Shown here in pieces: positions 1-5,657 of a stretch of DNA of 5,657 nucleotides. Source of the stretch: Bacteroidales bacterium (GTDB lineage Bacteria > Bacteroidota > Bacteroidia > Bacteroidales > VadinHA17); contig DOZA01000351.1 in NCBI GenBank assembly GCA_003518245.1, positions 849 to 6,505 on the forward strand, given 5' to 3'. Position 1 is the first letter of the stretch, and each line of letters opens with the position of its first letter. The notes beneath the pieces are model-generated. The model did not search any database and had not been told where the DNA came from. It saw only the letters and a list, made by a program, of their open reading frames with translations. A program made the translations under genes and the position numbers.

Positions 1-738
1 GGTAGGGTGAGCCTGGACGATGCAAAGGATGATTTTAAACTGCTTATTGGTACAAGCCTTTATGACGATATAGTTGTTATACCCGATATATCTGTTGATA
101 CTATTGATGTTGACATAGCATTTGCTATTGATCACGGGCTGGCAAACAGGATGGAGTTGAGACAAAGAGAAATAGACATTGAAAACTCTGAATTTACACT
201 TATTCAAACCAAGGCCCTGAATGAGTTTTATGGTAACCTGAACCTGTCAATAGGTCTTTTTGGCGATAATGAAATCCTTGGTGATATTTATTCCAGCCCT
301 ACTGATAACCAACAGGTATCCCTCTCTTTATCAATACCTCTGTGGGACTGGGGTGAGCGTAAATCACGTATAAAAGCCGCTGAAGCCTCTATTGAATCAC
401 AGAAGATAAGCTACGAGCAGGAAGAGAATGATATTATTATAAATATAAGAAAGGTATACAGGAATCTAACTAACCTTAAGAACCAGATTGAAATAGCCAG
501 GCAAAATGTTAAGAATGCACAGCTCACTTACGAGCTTAACCTCGAAAAATATGAAAACGGGGACCTTACAGGTATGGACCTTAACATTTACCAGAACCAG
601 CTATCGGAAAAACAATTATCACTCACTAACGCAATAATATCATATAAACTGGAACTGCTGAACCTCAAAATCCAGACTCTGTATGATTTTGAGAATAAAG
701 AGTCAGTTACTCCAGTAAAAGCACTTGATCAGAAATAA
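1..738 (+). CDS. TolC-family outer-membrane efflux channel, 5'-truncated by the window edge
   Basis: Outer-membrane factor of the tripartite pump: in this family three copies form a beta-barrel plus a long periplasmic alpha-helical tunnel that receives substrate from the adaptor/RND complex. The frame is open from base 1 (Gly-Arg precede a GTG at base 7), and homologues have about 420-500 residues, so the 245 codons seen are roughly the C-terminal half; the GTG is not the true start. Visible in order: the end of the first OEP repeat (KLLIG near residue 14), a helical stretch with ANRMELRQ (about 48-55) as in second OEP repeats, a membrane strand pair ending in the family motif PLWDWGERKSRIKAAEA (nt 337-387; the usual form is PL(F/W)D.G.R...(I/V)..A), long amphipathic helices to about residue 183, then YENGDLTG and a closing helix. 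The stop is TAA, 21 bases before the adaptor gene, which supports cotranscription. The signal peptide and the N-terminal half lie outside the window. Family assignment is firm; substrate is unknown. Confidence 0.92.
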   Translation, partial: GRVSLDDAKDDFKLLIGTSLYDDIVVIPDISVDTIDVDIAFAIDHGLANRMELRQREIDIENSEFTLIQTKALNEFYGNLNLSIGLFGDNEILGDIYSSPTDNQQVSLSLSIPLWDWGERKSRIKAAEASIESQKISYEQEENDIIINIRKVYRNLTNLKNQIEIARQNVKNAQLTYELNLEKYENGDLTGMDLNIYQNQLSEKQLSLTNAIISYKLELLNLKIQTLYDFENKESVTPVKALDQK

Positions 739-759
739 ATAACATAACAATAACTTGTC
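739..759 (+). promoter_or_regulatory. Short A/T-rich leader of the adaptor gene without Shine-Dalgarno
   Basis: The 21 bases between the channel gene and the adaptor ATG are A/T-rich (ataacataacaataac is the core) and hold no AGGAGG-like purine run. There is no room for a promoter or terminator. Initiation on such A-rich leaders without Shine-Dalgarno pairing is typical of Bacteroidota, and it supports reading these genes as one transcript. Confidence 0.5.
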
Positions 760-813
760 ATGAAAATAAAATTATTCTATCTGCTATTCTTCGTACTGAT
801 CATCGCCGGATGT
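760..813 (+). other. Lipoprotein signal peptide and lipobox (type II signal peptidase site)
   Basis: Residues 1-18 are a short basic head (M-K-I-K), a hydrophobic stretch rich in Leu/Phe/Ile, and the lipobox I-A-G-C, with Cys codon TGT at 811-813. Cleavage before Cys18 and lipidation are predicted. The residues after Cys are N-N-Q-D. In E. coli an Asp at +2 would mark inner-membrane retention; Asn is seen here, and that sorting rule is not reliable in Bacteroidota, so the membrane is not settled by sequence. For an RND adaptor the inner membrane is expected. Confidence 0.9.
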
Positions 814-1812
814 AATAACCAGGATGCCGGTCTTGAAGCTGACGTTGAGATACCCGTTTCCGTGGAAGATATAAAACTACGTTCAATTGAAGAATTTGTT
901 AATACAACCGGTACTGTCTATCCGGTGGTAGACATTGAGATAAAATCTGAAATAGGTGCCAGGTACTACCTTGAAAAAAATCCTGCAACAGTCAAACTAT
1001 GGCAGCTGGGCGACAGAATAAAGGAAGGGGCATTGATTGCAAGACTGGAGGATGAAGAATTTGAAAATAATGTTAAGCTGGAATTGTATGAGCTTAACCT
1101 GGAGCTGGCAAAGAGCAACCTGGAAAAACAGGAGTCGCTATATGAAAAAGGGGGTGTTACATTGAATGAACTGAAACAGGCAGGCTACGACTATACCAAT
1201 GCACAAATAACAGTGGATAATGCCCGCATACAAATGGAAAAAATGAAAATTATTTCACCCTTTGATGGCGTGATCACTGAATTACCATATTACACCCAGG
1301 GCTCCAAAATAGAAACAGGATCGATGATAGCAGGTATAATGGATTACAAAACTATGTTACTCGATATTAACCTGCCCGAGAAATATATCAATATTATCGA
1401 AACAGGTAAGGAGGTAAGGATAACTAATTATGCACTTCCAGACGATACCCTTAAAGGCAAGATTACACAGCTTTCACCAGCGATAAATGCACAGACAAGA
1501 ACTTTCCAGGGTACTATAAAAATAAGCAATCCCAAACTGAAACTGAGACCGGGAATGTTTGTAAAAGCAGATATAATTACTAACAGGGCTGATTCAGTTA
1601 TAGTAATATCCAAGGATATCATTCTCTCAAGGCAGAGGGGAATGACAGTATTCGTTGTTAACAGGGGTGTGGCAAATGAAAGAATTATTTCTACAGGGCT
1701 TGAGAATAACGACGAAGTTGAGGTTGTGAGAGGCCTTAATACCAATGAAAGAGTGGTTACTGATGGCTTTGAAACCTTAAGCCATAATGCAAAGGTTAAA
1801 ATACTGAAATAA
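760..1812 (+). CDS. RND efflux periplasmic adaptor lipoprotein (HlyD/AcrA/MFP family)
   Basis: Membrane-fusion protein that links the inner-membrane RND pump to the TolC-like channel. It is 350 residues long, normal for the family. The N-terminus is a lipoprotein signal: Lys at 2 and 4, a hydrophobic core, and lipobox IAGC with the lipidated Cys at 18, so the protein should be anchored by acyl chains facing the periplasm. Domains, approximately: first lipoyl half 50-97 (GDRIKEGALIARLED), alpha-hairpin 99-162, second lipoyl half 163-197 (ISPFDGVITELP), beta-barrel 198-274 (including TRTFQGTIKISNP and LRPGMFVKADI), and membrane-proximal domain 275-348. At the hairpin tip K123, L127 and T134 have the spacing of the R-L-S docking motif used by AcrA-type adaptors to contact TolC, with conservative changes. 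About 14 extra residues (69-82) sit in the first lipoyl half. The ATG is chosen because it starts the signal peptide directly. The downstream RND gene follows after 11 bases. Confidence 0.96.
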   Translation: MKIKLFYLLFFVLIIAGCNNQDAGLEADVEIPVSVEDIKLRSIEEFVNTTGTVYPVVDIEIKSEIGARYYLEKNPATVKLWQLGDRIKEGALIARLEDEEFENNVKLELYELNLELAKSNLEKQESLYEKGGVTLNELKQAGYDYTNAQITVDNARIQMEKMKIISPFDGVITELPYYTQGSKIETGSMIAGIMDYKTMLLDINLPEKYINIIETGKEVRITNYALPDDTLKGKITQLSPAINAQTRTFQGTIKISNPKLKLRPGMFVKADIITNRADSVIVISKDIILSRQRGMTVFVVNRGVANERIISTGLENNDEVEVVRGLNTNERVVTDGFETLSHNAKVKILK

Positions 1813-1823
1813 GCATTCACAAC
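1813..1823 (+). promoter_or_regulatory. 11-base adaptor/RND1 junction lacking Shine-Dalgarno
   Basis: The junction reads gcattcacaac between the adaptor TAA and the RND1 ATG. It has no purine-rich ribosome-binding motif, and the adaptor's last codons do not provide one either. The tight spacing suggests translational coupling or Bacteroidota-type initiation, and rules out a separate promoter in the gap. Confidence 0.45.
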
Positions 1824-4800
1824 ATGAAAAAAATAGCCCGATTTGCAGTCGAGAACCCTGTAACAATACTTATGCTGGTACTGGGCATTATACTGCTTGG
1901 CATTATCTCATTTGGCAAACTGGGAACAGACCTGTTTCCCGATCTGAATAATCCTAAAATATATATTGAGTTGCAGGCTGGAGAACGTCCTCCTGAAGAG
2001 ATGGAACAACAGTATGTCGACCAGGTTGAGTCAATTGCCATGAGACAAAAAGATGCTATCAATGTTTCATCTGTATCGATGGTAGGAACAGCACAGGTCG
2101 TGGTGGAATATGCCTGGAATAAAGATATGGATGAGGCATTCCTTGATCTACAGAAAGATATTAGCTCATTCAGCCAGAATGCTGACCTTGATGAGTTTAA
2201 TATTACACAGTATGATCCGAATGCCACACCGGTGATGACCGTGGCACTGAAGCATGACAGGATAAACGATATGGATGAACTGAGACAGACAGCTGAAAAT
2301 TACATCCGCAATGAGCTCATCCGTCTTGAAGGAATAGCAGATATCCAGCTGTCAGGTCATGAAGAGAGTGAAGTGGTTATTGAGACAAATGAGTATTTAC
2401 TGGAGGCATATGATATTAGCACCAGTGATATTGCCCAGCAGATAAGCAGTTATAACCGCAATGTATCAGGCGGGTCAATAACCGACCTTGGAACAAGATA
2501 CGTCGTTAAAGGAGTAAGTGTAATTGAAGAAGTTGAGGACCTTGAACATATAATACTTGGCTTCAGGGAGATAGCAGAAGGTTCACAGGCTGGCAGCACA
2601 GCCGGCACGCTGGATGCAGCCGAGAAAATACCCGTTTACCTGAATGATGTAGCAGATATTTTTGTTGATAATAAAGATCCTGAGAATATAGTTACTATTG
2701 ATGGTGAGAGATGTGTGGGATTATCTATCTATAAAGAACCCCGCTACAATACTGTAAACGCTGTGGAAGAGCTTACAGAAGCTATTGAAGAACTCAAGAA
2801 AGCACTGCCAGGATATGAGTTTGTTATAGTACAGGACCAGGGGCAGTTTATTGATAATGCTATAGGTGAAGTAGAAGAGACAGCCCTGTTTGGTATTGTA
2901 CTGGCTGTCTTTGTACTCTTCATTTTCCTTCGCCGACTTGGAACAACCCTGGTTGTAAGTATAGCCATCCCCATATCCATTATTGCAACTTTCAACCTTA
3001 TGTATTTCAATAATCTAACTATCAATATAATGACTCTTGGTGGCCTGGCCCTGGGAGCAGGCATGCTGGTAGATAATGCTATTGTGGTGCTGGAGAATAT
3101 TTTCAGGAATTTTGAATCAGGAATGTCGCTGAAAAATGCTGCCATAACAGGTACAGCCGAGGTAGGAGGGGCTATTACAGCTTCAACTATAACGACAATA
3201 ATAGTCTTCCTGCCTATAGTATACCTGCAGGGAGCTTCAGGAGAGCTCTTCAAAGACCAGGCATGGACAGTGGCTTTCTCCCTTTTGTCATCACTATTTG
3301 TAGCTATACTTGTTATACCACTGCTGGTGACCACCTTCTTCAAAGATAAAAGATCGGGGAAAAAGATTAAGGCATTAAGCTTTAAATGGTATAGTACCTG
3401 GCTTGATAAAATAATCAACAGGAGAGGAATTGTTATAATCCTTTCGCTTATCCTGCTGGCCTGCACTGCATATATTATTCCCCGTGTTGGTAGTGAATTC
3501 ATGCCCAGTGCCGAATCATCAGAATTTACACTCGAAATGAAACTGCAGGAAGGCACAAGGCTGGAAAGAACAGCAGAAACAACAGTAAAGATCGAGAATA
3601 TTATTAAGGAATTGCTGGGGGATTGGGTTGATATGCTATACAGCCATTCGGGTATGGCAACAACCACAGGCAGCGCTGAAACAGATCTTTTCAGGGATGA
3701 GAATACTTCGTATATAAGAGTATCCCTGAAAGATGAGTATGCTATGCATGCTGATGAAGCAATAGAGTTAATACAGGAAAAGCTGGGCTCTTTCGATGAT
3801 CTTGAAATAAGCTTCAGGAGAGAAGAGACTGCTTTACAAACTACTCTTGGCACTGATGAAGCTCCCCTTGTTATTGAAGTCAGAGGGGAAGATATGAATG
3901 TTATTGAAGATCTATCCACTCAGGTAAAGACACGACTAACTGAATCAGACAATGTTTATAATATAAGCAGCTCACTCGATGAGGGAACACCCGAAGTAGA
4001 TATTGTTATCGACAGGTATAAGGCAAGTTTTTATAGTGTAAGTGTAGAAAGTATCATCTCCCAGGTACAGTCATACCTTACAGGCTCATCAGCAGGTGAT
4101 TTTGAGCAGGGCGGAGAACTTAAGGATATAACAGTTAAACTGGAAGAGATACCTCTTAATAGCCTTAAGGATCTTATTATTAATGCCGGTTCGGTGTCCA
4201 TCCCCCTGAGTGAACTGGCAGAAATAAACAGGGTGAGGGCACCCAGGGAAATCAACAGGAACAACCAGGTACGAACAGGCTATGTTTACGCTATGGTTGA
4301 CAAATCGGTCCCATTTGACAGGGTTGTAAGGCAGACGGAGGAATCCTTGGCAGGCATAACTCTGCCTGTTGACTATCGTACTATTATAACTGGAGAGGAG
4401 CTGAAACGCAAAGAATCAATGAAGAACCTTACATTTGCTTTAATACTATCCATAGTATTGGTTTATATGGTTCTTGCATCCCAGTTCGAGTCTTTAATAC
4501 ACCCCTTCGTAATTCTTCTTACAATCCCCCTTGCAGCGGTTGGATCAGTCTGGATATTTTTCCTTCTGGGTAAAACACTGAATATAATGGCCTATATAGG
4601 TATTATCATGCTGGCAGGTATAGCTGTTAATGATTCAATAATACTTATTGACAGGATCAATCAGCTCAGAGGTGAAGGCCTGAACAGACGACAGGCTATA
4701 ATTGAAGCAGGAGGACAAAGGATAAGACCTATTATCATGACCAGCCTTACAACCATACTGGCATTATTGCCTCTTACTTTTGGTTTTGGTGAAAGCGCCT

Positions 4801-4955
4801 CATTGAGATCACCCATGGCTCTTGCCGTTATAGGAGGGCTTGTTACTTCAACATTACTTACACTGGTGGTTATTCCCTGTGTTTACTGGTTACTTGATGT
4901 ATTGAAAGATCTGGTAAGTGGAAAGAAAAAAAACCTAATCACCCAAGCCGGGTAA
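1824..4955 (+). CDS. RND efflux transporter, inner-membrane permease subunit 1 (AcrB-like)
   Basis: Ion-driven exporter of the ACR_tran family, working as a trimer in the inner membrane with large periplasmic domains. Its 1043 residues match the usual ~1040-1050. The typical duplicated layout is visible: TM1 9-32; periplasmic pore and docking subdomains 33-350; TM2-TM6 351-506; a cytoplasmic linker with an amphipathic helix 507-532; TM7 534-553; second periplasmic part 555-866; TM8-TM12 868-1025; short basic tail. TM4 carries GMLVDNAIVVLEN with D417-N418 where AcrB has D407-D408. TM10 has GIAVNDSIILID with N936 in place of AcrB K940. R966 and T973 match AcrB R971 and T978. The C-terminal GESASLRSPMALAVIGG motif (989-1005) is typical. 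The CusA-type metal signature is absent from TM4, so a drug or amphiphile substrate is more likely, but none can be named. A Gly/Ser/Ala-rich insertion lies at about 251-268. The start follows the adaptor stop by 11 bases with no Shine-Dalgarno, and the N-terminus matches the family there. A second RND gene follows after 6 bases. Confidence 0.97.
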   Translation: MKKIARFAVENPVTILMLVLGIILLGIISFGKLGTDLFPDLNNPKIYIELQAGERPPEEMEQQYVDQVESIAMRQKDAINVSSVSMVGTAQVVVEYAWNKDMDEAFLDLQKDISSFSQNADLDEFNITQYDPNATPVMTVALKHDRINDMDELRQTAENYIRNELIRLEGIADIQLSGHEESEVVIETNEYLLEAYDISTSDIAQQISSYNRNVSGGSITDLGTRYVVKGVSVIEEVEDLEHIILGFREIAEGSQAGSTAGTLDAAEKIPVYLNDVADIFVDNKDPENIVTIDGERCVGLSIYKEPRYNTVNAVEELTEAIEELKKALPGYEFVIVQDQGQFIDNAIGEVEETALFGIVLAVFVLFIFLRRLGTTLVVSIAIPISIIATFNLMYFNNLTINIMTLGGLALGAGMLVDNAIVVLENIFRNFESGMSLKNAAITGTAEVGGAITASTITTIIVFLPIVYLQGASGELFKDQAWTVAFSLLSSLFVAILVIPLLVTTFFKDKRSGKKIKALSFKWYSTWLDKIINRRGIVIILSLILLACTAYIIPRVGSEFMPSAESSEFTLEMKLQEGTRLERTAETTVKIENIIKELLGDWVDMLYSHSGMATTTGSAETDLFRDENTSYIRVSLKDEYAMHADEAIELIQEKLGSFDDLEISFRREETALQTTLGTDEAPLVIEVRGEDMNVIEDLSTQVKTRLTESDNVYNISSSLDEGTPEVDIVIDRYKASFYSVSVESIISQVQSYLTGSSAGDFEQGGELKDITVKLEEIPLNSLKDLIINAGSVSIPLSELAEINRVRAPREINRNNQVRTGYVYAMVDKSVPFDRVVRQTEESLAGITLPVDYRTIITGEELKRKESMKNLTFALILSIVLVYMVLASQFESLIHPFVILLTIPLAAVGSVWIFFLLGKTLNIMAYIGIIMLAGIAVNDSIILIDRINQLRGEGLNRRQAIIEAGGQRIRPIIMTSLTTILALLPLTFGFGESASLRSPMALAVIGGLVTSTLLTLVVIPCVYWLLDVLKDLVSGKKKNLITQAG
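4926..4934 (+). other. A8 homopolymer containing a potential slippery heptamer near the end of RND1
   Basis: Eight consecutive A (4926-4933) followed by C encode Lys-Lys-Asn in the cytoplasmic tail of RND1. In the reading frame, 4928-4934 is A AAA AAC, which fits the X XXY YYZ pattern for -1 slippage. A -1 shift would replace the last seven residues with a 14-residue tail ending at TAA 4976-4978, overlapping the start of RND2. A +1 shift meets TAA at 4936-4938. A homopolymer in a Lys-rich tail may equally be chance. Confidence 0.3.
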
Positions 4956-4961
4956 ACTGCC
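4956..4961 (+). promoter_or_regulatory. 6-base RND1/RND2 junction, both genes in the same reading frame
   Basis: Only actgcc separates the RND1 TAA from the RND2 ATG, so the two genes are in the same frame, two codons apart. No Shine-Dalgarno is visible in the end of RND1. A ribosome terminating on RND1 is well placed to reinitiate on RND2, so coupled synthesis in near-fixed ratio is a reasonable inference. Confidence 0.5.
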
Positions 4962-5657
4962 ATGGAATTTATAATTAAAAGAAAGACCCTGATCAGTATG
5001 CTCTTTATAGGGCTTACCCTGTTAGGATATATCTCTTACCAACAGTTGCAGGTTGAGCTTTATCCCAATGCTCAATTACCTACACTGATAGTACAGGTTA
5101 GCTCCTTATTGGATGTTGATCCTTCATATATTGAAAACCAGGCAATAATACCCGTTGAAGGAGCAATAGGTACACTGGACGACGTTGAGAAAATAGAATC
5201 TACCGTGACATCCAGGTATGGTACAGTAATGATTTACTATACTCAGGATGCCGATCTTAAATATTCATACCTCAAGTTGCAGGAAAAGGTCAACCTCCTT
5301 TCCCAGACACTGCCAGAAGAATTCATGATAAACATAATAAGAATAGACCTGGAGCAACTGAACAGCCAATTTATGGACTTGCAGGTAAGAGGCAGCGGAG
5401 GTGTCGACAGGATAAGGAACATAACCGATAAAGATATAAAACCCGAACTTGAGAATATAGATGGTATTGCAGGTGTTGAGGTGTTTGGAGGAAGGGAAAG
5501 CTCTATTGAAATACTGCTTGATGAAGAAGCATGCAAAGCCAACGGCATAACAATGAACAGGGTAAGGTCACTTATTGCATCAAACAGTAATGATAAAGTT
5601 TTTGCCGGACGTGTATATGAAAGTGATAAGAGGTTTTTTGTTAATATATCATCTGAA
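4962..5657 (+). CDS. Second RND efflux transporter permease subunit, 3'-truncated by the window edge
   Basis: Second, clearly different RND protein; 232 of an expected ~1000-1050 codons are inside the window with no stop, so it continues to the right. The start is an ATG giving M-E-F-I-I-K-R-K-T-L, the usual cytoplasmic N-terminus before TM1 (about 9-27), followed by the family motif VELYPNAQLPTL (31-42; compare ...ELFP...LP in other RND pumps). Residues 43-120 correspond to the first pore subdomain with DDVEKIES (73-80) and LKLQEKVNLLSQTLP (104-118); 136-180 to the second, with ELENIDGIAGVEVFGG (162-177); docking-domain sequence begins after about 180. The usual PGASPEEVE segment is replaced by LLDVDPSYIEN (49-59). 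Identity to RND1 is low by eye, so this is not a recent tandem copy. The membrane segments with the ion-relay residues lie beyond the window, so it cannot be said whether this subunit is active. With RND1 it probably forms a two-RND pump. Confidence 0.95.
   Translation, partial: MEFIIKRKTLISMLFIGLTLLGYISYQQLQVELYPNAQLPTLIVQVSSLLDVDPSYIENQAIIPVEGAIGTLDDVEKIESTVTSRYGTVMIYYTQDADLKYSYLKLQEKVNLLSQTLPEEFMINIIRIDLEQLNSQFMDLQVRGSGGVDRIRNITDKDIKPELENIDGIAGVEVFGGRESSIEILLDEEACKANGITMNRVRSLIASNSNDKVFAGRVYESDKRFFVNISSE

Larger units (their letters stand above)
1..5657 (+). other. Tripartite RND efflux operon, both ends outside the window
   Basis: Four co-directional genes (outer-membrane channel, adaptor lipoprotein, RND1, RND2) have gaps of 21, 11 and 6 bases and similar base composition throughout. 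No terminator-like hairpin with a T run lies between them. All components needed for export from the inner membrane to the exterior are encoded. The promoter, any regulator (often TetR-, MarR- or AraC-like in such loci) and the operon end are not in view. Confidence 0.85.

Noticed and set aside
7..9. GTG as the true start of the outer-membrane channel gene
   Set aside because: The frame is open upstream to base 1, and the protein from here would lack a signal peptide and the first half of the OEP fold; the real start lies left of the window.
739..759. Possible promoter or terminator between the channel and adaptor genes
   Set aside because: The gap is only 21 bases, with no Bacteroidota -33/-7 pair and no hairpin.
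1606..1619. Perfect inverted repeat ATATCC-AA-GGATAT
   Set aside because: It lies inside the adaptor gene in the conserved strand encoding V-I-S-K-D-I, has a 2-base loop and no T run; it is coincidental rather than a terminator or operator.
1428..2227. Minus-strand open frames opposite the adaptor end and the RND1 start (1428-1820 and 1817-2227)
   Set aside because: Both are opposite conserved coding sequence, show no family motif, and have Ser/Thr/Leu-rich translations typical of antisense shadows.
2744..3919. Long open frame of 391 codons on the minus strand within RND1
   Set aside because: It lies wholly opposite a well-supported RND gene, its translation is Ser/Ile/Leu-rich without any domain I recognise, and long antisense frames commonly arise from codon bias in such genes.
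4031..4264. 77-codon minus-strand open frame opposite RND1
   Set aside because: It is short, lies opposite conserved RND sequence, and has no recognisable motif.
1824..4955. Heavy-metal (CusA/CzcA-type) RND assignment for RND1
   Set aside because: TM4 reads GMLVDNAIVVLEN rather than the metal-pump form with VDAA and a following EN.HK, and there is no metal-resistance gene or His/Met-rich segment nearby.
5243..5548. 101-codon minus-strand open frame opposite the second RND gene
   Set aside because: It is antisense to coding sequence with clear RND motifs; the translation is low-complexity Ser-rich and unrecognisable.

Overview
The window is a single-strand gene cluster for a tripartite RND (resistance-nodulation-division) efflux system. 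All four coding regions are on the + strand with almost no space between them. In order they are the 3' half of a TolC-type outer-membrane channel gene (1-738, beginning before the window), a complete HlyD/AcrA-type periplasmic adaptor lipoprotein (760-1812), a complete 1043-residue RND inner-membrane transporter (1824-4955), and the first 232 codons of a second, different RND transporter (4962-5657, running off the right edge). Gaps are 21, 11 and 6 bases, too short for promoters or terminators, so this is very probably one polycistronic operon entered and left in mid-transcript.

Host: GC is near 40 percent in the lines I counted. None of the three visible start codons has a recognisable Shine-Dalgarno sequence; the leaders are A/T-rich or simply lack purine runs. 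The order outer-membrane channel, lipoprotein adaptor, RND is common in Bacteroidota, as is the lack of Shine-Dalgarno sites. The protein style (I/N/K/E-rich, a GMLVDN motif in membrane segment 4) also fits. I infer a Gram-negative Bacteroidota member, perhaps Bacteroidales/Marinilabiliales-like, but cannot fix the genus.

How the parts work together (family knowledge): the RND protein(s) take substrate from the periplasm or inner membrane using ion-motive force. The lipid-anchored adaptor forms a ring that joins the transporter to the channel, and the TolC-like protein conducts substrate across the outer membrane. Two consecutive RND genes sharing one adaptor recall E. coli mdtB-mdtC, where the pump is a heterotrimer. 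A mixed RND1/RND2 trimer is therefore the most interesting functional hypothesis here. The substrate cannot be read from the sequence; the CusA-type heavy-metal signature is absent from RND1, so drugs, bile salts, lipids or other amphiphiles are likelier than metal ions.

I saw no RNA genes, mobile elements, CRISPR arrays, attachment sites, terminators or promoters, and no gene-free stretch longer than 21 bases. The window looks like an ordinary efflux operon with some features worth checking: the paired RND genes, a non-canonical ion-relay set in RND1, an in-frame two-codon junction between the RND genes next to an A8 run, and family-type insertions in the adaptor and RND1. I do not see evidence of a wholly new kind of system.
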